The position numbers were made by a program, and so were the translations under genes. 64,000 nucleotides of DNA from Branchiostoma belcheri (Eukaryota; Chordata; Leptocardii; Amphioxiformes; Branchiostomatidae): assembly GCF_001625305.1 (NCBI RefSeq), contig NW_017803157.1:1543376-1607375 (forward strand), written 5' to 3'. A model generated the notes under the pieces. That model saw only the letters and a program-made list of their open reading frames with translations, had not been told where the DNA came from and did no database searches. Positions 58,601-60,204 of this stretch are shown piece after piece (the first letter of the stretch is position 1; every line of letters begins with the position of its first letter).

Positions 58601-60107
58601 CCTGAGGTCAGGCAAATGCTGAAAGGAAATCGCCAAAGGGAATCAGAAACAAACCTCTAAAGACTAGCATATTCCTTATGGAGAAAAGGTCTGAAACCTT
58701 TACTGATGTGAAATATGTTTCCTTCTCTACAAATCCAATTGAATGTAAAAATTCAATGTTTTCATTTGATTTCTCAAAAAGATACATTCATTTTGCTTTT
58801 CTACACGAATTTGTAGTGTCCTCAGTTTTGAGAGGTATTTGAAGATGTTGATTCCACATAAATGTACGGAATGCACTACAAAGATGTAAACTGTGATCCC
58901 ATTTGGAGATTTTCCTTTCAGTATGGAAAGCCAAGGTCACAACCTTTTGTCAAGTTTGACCTTGAATAAATCCAAGAAGGCAGACCTCTAAGAAGCATGA
59001 AATTCAACTTGACATTTCTTCCCATTGATAATTCTTAGACCTTGAGGAAACAAATTGGTAAATGTTCTCTTGCACTCCTTGCTAATTTCAGCAATTTCAC
59101 TTCAATGAATCCTGGAATGCACAACCCCCTGCCACGTTTTCTTCAAACATGTTTTGGGTTACAACTCCAACATATGCAAACTGGGGATAGACAAAATATA
59201 CATCGTACATGTATCATATCTTGTTATGGTTCTTCAGCAGACCTTCCGTTTTCGATATCTCGTGATCTAGACATGATAGACAAATTTTCAACGGTTCATA
59301 GGTTTGTTTGTTTTTTTGCTCTGGAAGAAGTCACATAAGTTTGGACCTCCTAGAAGCTTGTTCTGGAACTGCAGGGCGTTGTTTCAAAGGTATTAGATCC
59401 TGGCACTCTTGTTTTGTTTTTTTTCCAGCCCTGAATCATAAAAGCTGAAACCAGACCTTGCATGCATGCTGCTTAAATTGGAGCTGTGCAGAAATTCTCA
59501 ATCTTCCTATTCACTGGTCCAGATGATTGCATTTCTTGCATTTGGTGTGCATTATAGCATATCCTCTACATGCAGTCACTCTATCCATTCACAACCTTTT
59601 CTGGTCCAGCCTAAATTAAGAGCCTGTGGCTTACGTAAGCTTTTAAAGGCATCCAATGCAATTTCAGGGTGGCAAAAGTGTATTTTCAAAGTTAATTTTC
59701 TTGTCATTCTTTGTCATTCAAGTTGAATCAACCCTGCTACATGTGTATATAATCATACTAGTATACTGACATCTGTGAGGCAAAAATGTGATGTCACTGA
59801 TGGAAAACAACTGCTTGTTTCGTATGGTTCACAGAAAATGAAGAGACTCCTCACGTAGCTTGTTTTGGGGCTGCTTCAAACGCTTCAAGTATGACACAAT
59901 GAAGAAAATGTGCTAAGAAATGGCAGTAAATGTCAGACAGATTTCCTCATGCCTTGGATATTTCTCATTTTGCTGCATGAAATCGTCCTGGATGTCTTTA
60001 GGAACAGCGAATGTCAGGAGCGTTTTGTGTGCTTACCTCAGGGCCGACTCTCGTAGCGAAGCGAAGGCCTCGATGCCATGGAGGTTGGAGTGGATGATCT
60101 GTTGGTC
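787..60107 (-). CDS. RAPGEF2/6-like: PDZ-GEF (RAPGEF2/6-like Rap guanine-nucleotide exchange factor), 28 exons, both ends open
   Basis: This protein is expected to catalyse GDP/GTP exchange on Rap1/Rap2 at membranes and junctions. The sequence shows 28 exons whose phases all join, giving about 1128 residues: first cNMP-binding-like domain (about 1-96), acidic linker (97-216), second cNMP-binding-like domain (217-389), RasGEF-N (390-504), PDZ (about 510-584), linker (585-725), RA domain (about 726-817) and CDC25-type RasGEF domain (818-1029), then a tail start. Order and motifs match vertebrate RAPGEF2 and RAPGEF6. Human RAPGEF2 is about 1500 residues, so a short N-terminal piece and roughly 370 C-terminal residues fall outside what I could place. 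Neither cNMP domain shows the classic FGE...PRxA cassette, consistent with the weak or absent cAMP binding reported for this family. Being equally close to both vertebrate genes, it is probably the pre-duplication single copy. A separate gene is nested in intron 19. Confidence 0.95.
1280..1462 (-). CDS. PDZ-GEF exon 27 (C-terminal tail)
   Basis: Phase 0 both ends, 61 residues, Ser-rich: [20 protein letters not shown], then [21 protein letters not shown]. The end corresponds to the vertebrate SSFLNAKKLYED segment. The middle is divergent. Confidence 0.9.
1588..1726. repeat. Foldback repeat
   Basis: CTCCAAGCAGATC with CAGTATCCATT near the left end is mirrored by AATGGATACTGCC with GATCTGCTTGGAG at the right end, giving imperfect ~38-bp arms. 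Confidence 0.7.
1790..2095. repeat. Interspersed repeat (LINE/SINE 3' region)
   Basis: Contains GTGCCTTTCCCAAGGACACA and GATTCGAACCCAGAATCTTC. Partial copies occur at 14050-14120 and 36800-36890. Confidence 0.65.
2625..2840. repeat. Interspersed repeat (CATCCAATACAATTT family)
   Basis: GGCATCCAATACAATTTCTG, then GGCAAAAC and AATCTGTCTGATATTGACAT. Relatives at 7410-7800, 21735-21905, 42000-42062, 53510-53680 and 59640-59790. Confidence 0.65.
3457..3528 (-). CDS. PDZ-GEF exon 26 (end of CDC25 domain)
   Basis: Phase 0 both ends, 24 residues: [20 protein letters not shown] then SVPY. Vertebrate: [24 protein letters not shown]. Confidence 0.95.
3884..4282. mobile_element. PIF/Harbinger-like MITE with perfect 33-bp TIRs and TAA target duplication
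   Basis: Left TIR 3887-3919 and right TIR 4247-4279 are exact reverse complements over 33 bp, beginning GGCCACACCAAGTAAATTTT. TAA flanks both ends (3884-3886, 4280-4282). A 3-bp TWA duplication with short TIRs is the PIF/Harbinger signature. No transposase ORF inside. Confidence 0.9.
4318..4476 (-). CDS. PDZ-GEF exon 25 (CDC25 catalytic hairpin region)
   Basis: Phase 0 both ends, 53 residues. [40 protein letters not shown] and [18 protein letters not shown] and the PxxPLFPxxKKDLTF block are the most conserved part of Rap exchange factors. A MITE sits 36 bp beyond the donor. Confidence 0.97.
4660..4875 (+). mobile_element. Degenerate LINE 3' fragment
   Basis: AATAGCCATGCCTTCAAGTA, TATCAACCAAGGATTGAGGT and GGGGCATCATCACTAGA parallel the 17990-18300 copy, whose ORF is intact. 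Reading frame is broken here. Confidence 0.75.
4895..5022 (-). CDS. PDZ-GEF exon 24 (CDC25 domain)
   Basis: Phase 1 entry after TATTCCAG, phase 0 exit at [29 protein letters not shown] then [32 protein letters not shown] and the W-x-KLPxKY segment are hallmark Ras-family GEF helices. Confidence 0.96.
5023..5470. other. Intron 23-24 with one repeat arm
   Basis: 5055-5130 carries the GTGAAGGTTAGACATCCAGG repeat arm seen at 19630, 28213 and 39486. Otherwise nothing recognised. Confidence 0.6.
5471..5570 (-). CDS. PDZ-GEF exon 23 (CDC25 domain)
   Basis: Phase 0 entry after TTCTTTAG, phase 1 exit at [30 protein letters not shown] and [13 protein letters not shown] match vertebrate VINQETFWVASEIL and KRMKIIKHFIKIA. 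Confidence 0.95.
6008..6100 (-). CDS. PDZ-GEF exon 22 (CDC25 domain)
   Basis: Phase 0 both ends, 31 residues: [20 protein letters not shown] then TVNLETFSE. Vertebrate: [20 protein letters not shown]...LKRFEE. Confidence 0.93.
6418..6501 (-). CDS. PDZ-GEF exon 21 (start of CDC25 catalytic domain)
   Basis: Phase 0 both ends, 28 residues: [20 protein letters not shown] then QVTLRDFQ. Vertebrate: [28 protein letters not shown]. This helix opens the RasGEF catalytic domain. Confidence 0.95.
6952..7009 (-). CDS. PDZ-GEF exon 20 (end of RA domain)
   Basis: Phase 2 entry after TTTTCACAG, phase 0 exit at [28 protein letters not shown] matches vertebrate YYLKNNMETETLCSDEDA. Confidence 0.94.
7888..8110. 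repeat. Interspersed repeat with GC-rich GCGCCGCAGGCGCGAG core
   Basis: Short GC-rich direct repeats at about 7955-8016 sit inside a segment (GGGGGTCCGGGGGCATTCCC, then CTGAAACGCTATTTCCTGCATTT) that resembles the repeat copies at 45285-45575, 54125-54400, 54680-54880 and 60780-61120. Confidence 0.65.
8218..9021. repeat. 120-bp tandem repeat (about 6.7 units)
   Basis: Units begin ACTTAAAGAACAACTTGATA at 8218, 8339, 8459, 8579, 8699, 8819 and about 8940. Central units are almost identical; the first and sixth are 121 bp. Because 120 is divisible by three, long ORFs run on both strands, but these are artefacts of the period. Confidence 0.97.
9275..9385. repeat. 111-bp near-perfect palindrome
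   Basis: Left arm 9275-9329 and right arm 9331-9385 are reverse complements over 55 bp with one mismatch and a single central base at 9330. The arms start CATGTAATCTAACCCTACTT and end GATATAAAGTGTTACAT. It lies 34 bp past the stop codon of the nested hAT-derived gene. Confidence 0.95.
9419..9681 (-). CDS. hAT-derived gene exon 9 (dimerisation domain, stop)
   Basis: Phase 1 entry after TTTTTCCAG; TAG stop at 9421-9419. [20 protein letters not shown] and [20 protein letters not shown] are the hAT C-terminal dimerisation motif. A 111-bp palindrome begins 34 bp past the stop. Confidence 0.94.
9419..13174 (-). CDS. Nested hAT-transposase-derived gene with BED/TTF zinc finger (ZNF862-like), 9 exons, about 811 aa
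   Basis: Nine minus-strand exons with GT-AG borders and continuous phase give a complete ORF from ATG 13174 to TAG 9419. In order: PIP-box-like N-terminus (QRTISSFF, residues 8-15), repetitive acidic TADQESPGP tract, basic NLS-like stretch (113-130), BED/TTF-type finger (C154, C157, H181, H187), hAT RNase H-like core with GIDESTD (D297), MDGAAVM (D364) and [10 protein letters not shown] (391-400), EIRWLS (RW motif), and the C-terminal hAT dimerisation motif [10 protein letters not shown] (about 739-748). It lies wholly inside PDZ-GEF intron 19 on the same strand and has its own CpG-rich upstream block. No obvious terminal inverted repeats or 8-bp target duplication flank it, so it may be a domesticated host gene; an intact autonomous transposon remains possible. 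The exon 2 acceptor is the least certain border. Confidence 0.88.
9794..10118 (-). CDS. hAT-derived gene exon 8
   Basis: Phase 0 entry after CTTCTTGCAG, phase 1 exit at [30 protein letters not shown], then a long helical stretch ending [21 protein letters not shown] is frequent in this hAT subgroup just before the dimerisation region. Confidence 0.9.
10264..10506 (-). CDS. hAT-derived gene exon 7 (helical insertion domain)
   Basis: Phase 0 both ends, 81 residues beginning [20 protein letters not shown] and ending [11 protein letters not shown]. Helical, no recognised catalytic residue, but in frame with both neighbours. Confidence 0.9.
10647..10937 (-). CDS. hAT-derived gene exon 6 (RW motif, helical insertion)
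   Basis: Phase 0 both ends, 97 residues. [18 protein letters not shown] contains the conserved RW motif of hAT transposases. The rest is helical. Confidence 0.92.
11053..11295 (-). CDS. hAT-derived gene exon 5 (second catalytic Asp, C-H motif)
   Basis: Phase 0 both ends, 81 residues. [20 protein letters not shown] carries the likely second catalytic aspartate, followed by [16 protein letters not shown], the Cys-His motif typical of hAT and ZNF862/KIAA1586-like proteins. Confidence 0.93.
11428..11788 (-). CDS. hAT-derived gene exon 4 (RNase H-like core, first catalytic Asp)
   Basis: Phase 2 entry after a T-rich TTTCTGAAG, phase 0 exit at AAA|GTGAGT. 120 full codons. [20 protein letters not shown] is the conserved hAT segment carrying the likely first catalytic aspartate. 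Confidence 0.92.
11914..12102 (-). CDS. hAT-derived gene exon 3 (second half of zinc finger)
   Basis: Phase 2 entry after TTGTTTAG, phase 2 exit at [27 protein letters not shown] supplies the two histidines (H181, H187) that complete the CCHH-type BED/TTF finger. Confidence 0.88.
12273..12733 (-). CDS. hAT-derived gene exon 2 (acidic repeats, NLS, first half of zinc finger)
   Basis: Phase 0 entry at GACCAG|GAGTCC (best AG in phase; a stop lies just upstream in this frame, so the border must be near here) and phase 2 exit at TTTCAG|GTGCAA. First half is an in-frame VNTR of [20 protein letters not shown] units, then a Ser/Asp tract, a Lys/Arg tract and [11 protein letters not shown], the Cys pair of the BED/TTF finger. 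Confidence 0.78.
13115..13174 (-). CDS. hAT-derived gene exon 1 (start codon, PIP box)
   Basis: Encodes [20 protein letters not shown], 20 residues, ending phase 0 at [17 protein letters not shown] fits the PCNA-binding consensus Qxx[ILM]xx[FY][FY] exactly and is flanked by basic residues as in strong PIP boxes. The upstream sequence is AT-rich and then CpG-rich. Confidence 0.82.
13590..13800. promoter_or_regulatory. CpG-rich promoter-like block upstream of the hAT-derived gene
   Basis: Within an AT-rich intron this segment is CpG-dense. It has TCTCGCGA at 13716-13723, TCGCGAGA at 13725-13732 and again at 13740-13747, two CCAAT boxes (near 13660 and 13700) and a YY1-like AACATGGCGGC ending at 13784. 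TCTCGCGAGA and YY1/ATGGCGGC elements are known core features of TATA-less, often bidirectional, chordate promoters. It lies about 420 bp upstream of the nested gene's start codon. The YY1-like site points to the plus strand, suggesting possible divergent transcription. Confidence 0.6.
13777..14046 (+). other. Possible divergent small ORF from the CpG-rich block
   Basis: Starting at the YY1-like ATGGCGGC, an 89-codon plus-strand ORF begins [20 protein letters not shown] and ends at TAG 14046. It contains a tandem duplication (about 13809-13949) in which [12 protein letters not shown] reappears in another frame as [13 protein letters not shown]. No domain is recognised; it could be a first exon or chance. 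Confidence 0.25.
14299..14409 (-). CDS. PDZ-GEF exon 19 (RA domain)
   Basis: Phase 2 entry after GATTGCAG, phase 2 exit at [35 protein letters not shown] and LNG match vertebrate SLCEVSV...[23 protein letters not shown]. The following intron carries the nested hAT-derived gene. Confidence 0.94.
14629..14935. mobile_element. MITE with CAGGGCTCGAAAT ends
   Basis: Begins CAGGGCTCGAAATACTG and ends ATTTCGAGCCCTG, inverted terminal repeats of at least 13 bp. Interior has repeated GGTAAAATT and GTACATGTA motifs. CAGGG termini suggest a hAT-type MITE, but no 8-bp target duplication is evident. Relatives at 33786-34127 and 60205-60554. Confidence 0.7.
15018..15082 (-). CDS. PDZ-GEF exon 18 (RA domain)
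   Basis: Phase 0 entry after TGTTCCAG, phase 2 exit at [28 protein letters not shown] matches vertebrate DTTAKEVVIQAIREF, part of the Ras-association ubiquitin fold. Confidence 0.94.
15695..15900 (+). mobile_element. LINE 3' tail ending in (ATTC)n
   Basis: Ends GTGTACAATAAAGATCATTC ATTCAT at 15900, an AATAAA-containing tail followed by ATTC repeats as in CR1/L2-like LINEs. Its end is ~12 bp from the donor of exon 17. Confidence 0.75.
15912..16128 (-). CDS. PDZ-GEF exon 17 (linker into RA domain)
   Basis: Phase 2 entry after GTTTTCCAG, phase 0 exit at [39 protein letters not shown] and [17 protein letters not shown] match vertebrate [18 protein letters not shown] and LRVFKADQQSRYIMISK. Its 5' edge with acceptor is duplicated at least three times upstream (16257-16935). 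A LINE tail ends about 12 bp beyond its donor. Confidence 0.93.
16257..16362 (-). repeat. Duplicated 5' edge of PDZ-GEF exon 17 (copy 2)
   Basis: Repeats the exon 17 acceptor and first ~25 codons with few changes: TTTTCCAG then [20 protein letters not shown]. No donor follows and the frame stops soon, so splicing to it would truncate the protein. Confidence 0.92.
16363..16580 (+). mobile_element. LINE ORF2 C-terminal fragment with (GTGA)-like tail
   Basis: GATGTGGAGGGTCCAAACCC through CGTCTAACCCTCGGAAGACG matches 555-740 almost base for base, ending GTGAGAGTGTGAGTGA. It splits copy 2 of the exon-17-derived duplication, so it arrived after the duplication. Confidence 0.9.
16649..16935 (-). 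repeat. Further degenerate copies of the exon 17 edge
   Basis: 16665-16725 (CTTTGTCATGTACACACTGT, GGTTGAGGTGGGTTTCACTG) and 16875-16930 (TTGTACACATTGTCGTCCTT, GGTTTCACTG) are diverged repeats of the same exon edge. In both the acceptor is weakened. Confidence 0.85.
17134..17380 (-). CDS. PDZ-GEF exon 16 (linker after PDZ)
   Basis: Phase 1 entry after ATCTTCCAG, phase 2 exit at AACAG|GTAGGT. About 82 residues: [20 protein letters not shown], then a basic Gly/His-rich stretch and [13 protein letters not shown]. The end corresponds to vertebrate RISILPQKPYND. The exon is notably GC-rich compared with the introns. Confidence 0.92.
17774..17933 (-). CDS. PDZ-GEF exon 15 (PDZ domain, C-terminal half)
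   Basis: Phase 0 entry, phase 1 exit at [30 protein letters not shown] and NTHLSITVK are textbook PDZ sequence. The acceptor tract is unusual: it is the ATTC-repeat tail of a LINE-like element (ATTCATTCATTCGTTCAAG), so the splice site directly abuts inserted DNA. Confidence 0.95.
17941..18005 (-). mobile_element. LINE 3' tail that abuts the exon 15 acceptor
   Basis: On the minus strand GTCGAGCAATAAAGATCATT is followed by CATTCATTCGTTCAAG and then exon 15. The tail matches that at 15880-15900, in opposite orientation. Confidence 0.75.
17990..18300 (+). mobile_element. LINE ORF2 C-terminal end and 3' UTR
   Basis: Open frame to 18220: [20 protein letters not shown], then [20 protein letters not shown] and LESFKQLLQ, the typical CR1/L2-like reverse-transcriptase C-terminus, followed by GCCGTGCC...TGCGAAGCTGGTGTGTTACGCC. 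A related tail lies inverted at 30725-30900. Confidence 0.85.
18565..18645 (-). CDS. PDZ-GEF exon 14 (PDZ domain, N-terminal half)
   Basis: Phase 0 both ends, 27 residues: [20 protein letters not shown] then SGIFISK. The carboxylate-binding loop reads GSGIF where vertebrate RAPGEF2 has GFGIF, so the bulky residue of the loop is a serine here. Confidence 0.93.
19007..19078 (-). CDS. PDZ-GEF exon 13
   Basis: Phase 0 both ends, 24 residues: [18 protein letters not shown] followed by TRTVTL. Vertebrate sequence is [18 protein letters not shown], ending the RasGEF-N module. Confidence 0.95.
19140..19445. repeat. Tandem triplicate of a LINE tail reaching into the exon 12 edge
   Basis: Three ~95-bp units with AAGCACATGTGTGTTTCC / CAATGCTCATAAATCCATGT / GTGGATAAATAAA and a repeated (CT)CTCGTTCTAG that is also the 3' edge of exon 12. 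A related tail lies at 22680-22790. Confidence 0.75.
19448..19555 (-). CDS. PDZ-GEF exon 12 (RasGEF-N domain)
   Basis: Phase 0 both ends, 36 residues. [20 protein letters not shown] then [15 protein letters not shown], matching vertebrate [20 protein letters not shown]. Its 3' edge sequence recurs in the flanking tandem duplication at 19200-19440. Confidence 0.95.
19620..19745. repeat. MITE arm (GTGAAGGTTAGACATCCAGG family)
   Basis: GTCAGTGAAGGTTAGACATC, AATAAGATATGCCAAAAAAC, GAGCAACTGGATATGATTTT. Same arm as 39515-39606; other half absent. Confidence 0.75.
20230..20394 (-). CDS. PDZ-GEF exon 11 (RasGEF-N domain)
   Basis: Phase 0 both ends, 55 residues. [20 protein letters not shown], then [15 protein letters not shown] and [16 protein letters not shown] is the hallmark of the RasGEF N-terminal (REM) domain, which stabilises the catalytic module. 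Confidence 0.97.
21297..21496. repeat. Inverted repeat with 35-bp arms next to exon 10
   Basis: Left arm 21297-21331 (GTCACTGAGTAAAGAGACTC...) and right arm 21462-21496 are reverse complements with one mismatch; spacer 130 bp. The right arm ends 21 bp from the exon 10 donor boundary at 21518. Confidence 0.9.
21518..21667 (-). CDS. PDZ-GEF exon 10 (end of second cNMP-like domain)
   Basis: Phase 0 both ends, 50 residues. [20 protein letters not shown], then [18 protein letters not shown] and KGHIVIK, closely matching vertebrate exons. An inverted repeat ends 21 bp beyond its donor side (21297-21496). Confidence 0.96.
22521..22576. repeat. Perfect 20-bp hairpin
   Basis: GTTCTGTTGACATGATGTTG at 22521-22540 and its exact reverse complement at 22557-22576, with a 16-base loop. 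It sits in intron 9. Confidence 0.93.
22660..22800 (+). mobile_element. LINE 3' tail fragment
   Basis: ATGAGCAACGGATTCACATA, TCCTATCCAATGCTCAAAAA and GTGAATAAAATAAAATAAAA match the tails around 19200-19350. Confidence 0.7.
22898..23056 (-). CDS. PDZ-GEF exon 9 (second cNMP-like domain core)
   Basis: Phase 0 both ends, 53 residues. [20 protein letters not shown], then [11 protein letters not shown] and MRTKVDDCQ, nearly the same as vertebrate. After the FG pair the residues are ISPT where cAMP sensors have a glutamate-containing cassette. Confidence 0.96.
23825..24195. repeat. Inverted-repeat element in intron 8
   Basis: TAATTTGATTTGTTGGTTC at 23830-23848 is mirrored imperfectly by GAACCAACATATCAAATTGG near 24163-24182. 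The right arm also recurs at 3630-3655. Confidence 0.65.
24283..24419 (-). CDS. PDZ-GEF exon 8 (second cNMP-like domain)
   Basis: Phase 1 entry after ATTTTCCAG, phase 0 exit at GAG|GTGAGA. Contains [20 protein letters not shown] and [13 protein letters not shown], matching the helical lead-in and first strands of the second cNMP-binding-like domain. Confidence 0.95.
24632..24704 (-). CDS. PDZ-GEF exon 7 (start of second cNMP-like domain)
   Basis: Phase 0 entry after TTTTTTCCAG, phase 1 exit at ATTG|GTAAGT. Contains [18 protein letters not shown], matching vertebrate [18 protein letters not shown]. Confidence 0.94.
25947..26162 (-). CDS. PDZ-GEF exon 6 (acidic Ser-rich linker)
   Basis: Phase 0 at both ends: TTTCTCAG acceptor, GAG|GTGAAT donor. 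72 residues with a helical [19 protein letters not shown] start, then [10 protein letters not shown] and [18 protein letters not shown]. The last two match the vertebrate SDSGSSSLSD and [20 protein letters not shown] segments closely. Confidence 0.93.
26405..26548 (-). CDS. PDZ-GEF exon 5 (linker between the two cNMP-like domains)
   Basis: Phase 0 at both ends: CTCCCTGCAG acceptor, GAG|GTAAGG donor. 48 residues beginning [14 protein letters not shown] and ending with a charged [20 protein letters not shown] tract. Contiguous in phase with exons 4 and 6. The linker is poorly conserved in vertebrates, so the call rests on frame and position. The first ~70 bp are duplicated upstream at 26641-26709. 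Confidence 0.85.
26641..26709 (-). repeat. Duplicated 5' edge of PDZ-GEF exon 5
   Basis: Repeats 26510-26580 with few changes, including acceptor (CCCTACAG) and the [13 protein letters not shown] codons. No donor follows. Confidence 0.92.
27204..28096. mobile_element. Non-autonomous DNA element, TA-flanked, TIR CCTTCGCCAA
   Basis: CCTTCGCCAA at 27204-27213 is mirrored at 28087-28096, each flanked by TA. The interior has repeated ATTATGCAAAT segments and the GAGCAAGCCGCTAGGGGGCC core shared with 42737-43507. No ORF. TA duplication suggests Tc1/mariner-like mobilisation. Confidence 0.75.
28210..28385. repeat. MITE copy (GAAGGTTAGACATC family)
   Basis: GAAGGTTAGACATCTAGG at the left and TTACCCAGTAACAGTTGCTTGA at the right, with TGTTTCAG/CTGAAACA inside. 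Related to 39515-39738. Confidence 0.65.
28765..29146. mobile_element. Foldback element, TIR TAGTGATGCA
   Basis: TAGTGATGCAT at 28765 is mirrored by TGCATCACTA ending at 29146, with further inverted GGTCCGGA and TAGGTTCAGGTCC motifs. The interior shares GAAGGTTTTAGGTGGTTTGG with 55060-55150. Confidence 0.75.
29633..29825 (-). other. Unassigned possible terminal exon
   Basis: After a good acceptor (TGTCATTGCAG) the frame reads [40 protein letters not shown] and ends EIFTRNKL before TAG. The stop lies next to AATAAA. Amino-acid composition looks protein-like, but I recognise no family and found no partner exon. Confidence 0.25.
30725..30900 (-). mobile_element. LINE 3' tail, inverted
   Basis: On the minus strand GTGCAGTGTGTCTGCGAAGC and GAGTTACACCGAAGGGCG match the 18230-18280 tail. 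Confidence 0.75.
31918..32900 (-). mobile_element. 5'-truncated LINE with 252-codon reverse transcriptase C-terminal ORF
   Basis: The ORF (ATG 32869 to stop near 32114) carries [14 protein letters not shown], the reverse-transcriptase catalytic YADD box, then [39 protein letters not shown] and [15 protein letters not shown], all typical of CR1/jockey-type LINEs. The copy starts just before YADD (5' truncation). Downstream are ~190 bp to a GTTTCAGTTTCAG-type repeat tail at about 31925-31945. The ORF is undamaged, suggesting a recent insertion. Confidence 0.92.
32915..33350. repeat. Three ~145-bp tandem repeats
   Basis: Units near 32915, 33056 and 33198 share AAAAGCCATGGATGGAG, ATCTTGCATGA, AGTTTTGCATACA and TACTTACTCCTATTACTAGT. 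Each unit carries, on the minus strand, a GAGTAAGTA donor-like sequence. Confidence 0.85.
33348..33500 (-). promoter_or_regulatory. CpG-rich candidate alternative first exon and promoter
   Basis: CpG-rich island in AT-rich intron 4 with GAGCGCATGCAG (NRF1-like half) and, on the minus strand, a consensus donor GGGGA|GTAAGT at 33348. A transcript from here would skip exons 1-4 and could start at an ATG in exon 5. Vertebrate RAPGEF2 has a comparable short isoform. Confidence 0.35.
33786..34127. mobile_element. MITE with CAGGGCTCGAAAT / ATTTCAAGCCCT ends
   Basis: Same termini as 14629-14935. The interior repeats GTGCACC and TGGGTGCA motifs. Confidence 0.65.
34410..34830. repeat. Two ~200-bp tandem copies
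   Basis: CAAACTCCTTGATAGATGAT / CAAATTCCTTGATGGATGAT and ACTGGTCGTTAATTTACCAC / ACTGGTCGTTAAGTTACCAC mark the two diverged units. Confidence 0.8.
35213..35450. repeat. Two ~125-bp tandem copies
   Basis: TTACCATCAAATAGTGTAAC and ATGGCCAACATACCTA occur in both units. Confidence 0.85.
36720..36895. repeat. Interspersed repeat fragment
   Basis: AAGTGCCTTTCCCAAGGACA matches 1979-2000. Confidence 0.6.
37226..37301 (-). CDS. PDZ-GEF exon 4 (end of first cNMP-like domain)
   Basis: Enters phase 2 after TATTTTCCAG and ends in phase 0 at GTG|GTGAGT. It reads [20 protein letters not shown] then SEMIV, matching vertebrate [26 protein letters not shown]. The position that holds the phosphate-binding cassette in true cAMP sensors is replaced by this FGKR...EC segment, so ligand binding is doubtful. 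Confidence 0.93.
37500..37797. repeat. (CCAT/CCGT)n then (TACA)n microsatellite
   Basis: CCATCCGTCC-type tetranucleotides at 37501-37573 pass into about 53 uninterrupted TACA units (37574-37788). Apparent ORFs in several frames are artefacts. Confidence 0.98.
39515..39738. mobile_element. Foldback MITE
   Basis: Left arm 39515-39606 and right arm 39644-39738 are imperfect reverse complements over ~92 bp (GATATGCCAAAAAACTGTTA...GTCAGTGACACT), spacer ~37 bp. Single arms occur at 5055, 17490, 19630, 26930 and 44150. Confidence 0.85.
41491..41584 (-). promoter_or_regulatory. Candidate alternative first coding exon
   Basis: Minus-strand ATG at 41584, [20 protein letters not shown] then PPLYDE, phase 0 donor GAG|GTAAAA. 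The phase would fit exon 5. It lies in CpG-richer DNA with an ETS-like ACAGGAAGTG. No homology recognised. Confidence 0.25.
42737..43507. mobile_element. Non-autonomous DNA element, TA-flanked, TIR CCTCCATGAAAT
   Basis: CCTCCATGAAAT at 42737-42748 mirrors ATTTCATGGAGG at 43496-43507; TA on both sides. Contains a (GTCC)n run and the ACTGCAGCGCAACTTCCGG core shared with 1-240, 27204-28096 and 59220-59400. Confidence 0.82.
44110..44280. repeat. Half-copy of the 39515-39738 foldback MITE
   Basis: GTAGTGGATGCTAACTGAAA, TCATATCCAGTTGCTTGAGT and GGATGTTTAACCTTCACC. Confidence 0.75.
45285..45575. repeat. Interspersed repeat (TGTCAAATGACAGAAAGAC family)
   Basis: Ends AAATGACAGAAAGACGGATG and contains CTGAAACTCTATTTCCTGCA. 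Copies at 54125-54400, 54680-54880 and inverted at 60780-61120. Confidence 0.75.
46624..46862. repeat. CA-rich microsatellite
   Basis: ACACACACAC blocks alternating with ATACGC and CTCAAAC. Apparent His/Thr ORFs are artefacts. Confidence 0.95.
46997..47080 (-). CDS. PDZ-GEF exon 3 (core of first cNMP-like domain)
   Basis: Enters phase 2 after TTTTTGCAG, leaves phase 2 at AG|GTATGT. It contains [20 protein letters not shown], almost the same as vertebrate [20 protein letters not shown]. This is the central beta-barrel of the first cNMP-binding-like fold. Confidence 0.92.
48748..49110. repeat. Two ~150-bp tandem copies
   Basis: TACACACCTGAAGTTTCA, AACATGTCAGGATTTCT and CAGTGATGCATCCAGTAACA occur in both units. 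Confidence 0.85.
54125..54880. repeat. Two copies of the TGTCAAATGACAGAAAGAC repeat family
   Basis: Copies 54125-54400 and 54680-54880 share CCAGCCT...TTTTTTTC, TTTTGTCCATCA and ACTGTCAAATGACAGA-like segments, separated by ~280 bp. Confidence 0.75.
55450..55700. repeat. Two diverged ~130-bp tandem copies
   Basis: GTTTTTCACCAATCACAGAA and GTCCGTAAAAAA occur in both units. Confidence 0.8.
56385..56441 (-). CDS. PDZ-GEF exon 2 (first cNMP-like domain)
   Basis: Enters in phase 2 after TGCTCACAG and leaves in phase 2 at CG|GTGAGT. It encodes [18 protein letters not shown], matching the vertebrate CETVRYERHEANEVLY strand. Only 57 bp long, so easily missed by ORF finders. Confidence 0.9.
56442..60036. 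other. Intron 1-2 (3.6 kb)
   Basis: 59220-59400 is a partial copy of the 42737-43507 element and 59640-59790 belongs to the CATCCAATGCAATTT family. Nothing else recognised. Confidence 0.6.
60037..60107 (-). CDS. PDZ-GEF exon 1 of those found (start of first cNMP-like domain)
   Basis: Reads [20 protein letters not shown] after a TTCCTCAG acceptor and ends in phase 2 at AG|GTAAGC. It corresponds to the YSYLHGMEALSNLREHQLR segment that opens the first cyclic-nucleotide-binding-like domain of vertebrate RAPGEF2. The vertebrate start codon lies about 25 residues earlier, so at least one more upstream coding exon is expected to the right. Confidence 0.88.
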
Positions 60108-60204
60108 CTGAGGAACAGAACGGAGGAGAAAAACCATTAGCATTCTGCCGTTACCTGCAACGTCTTCAAAAGGTTTCATGATCCTAGTCTAGCCAACTCA
60201 ACAT

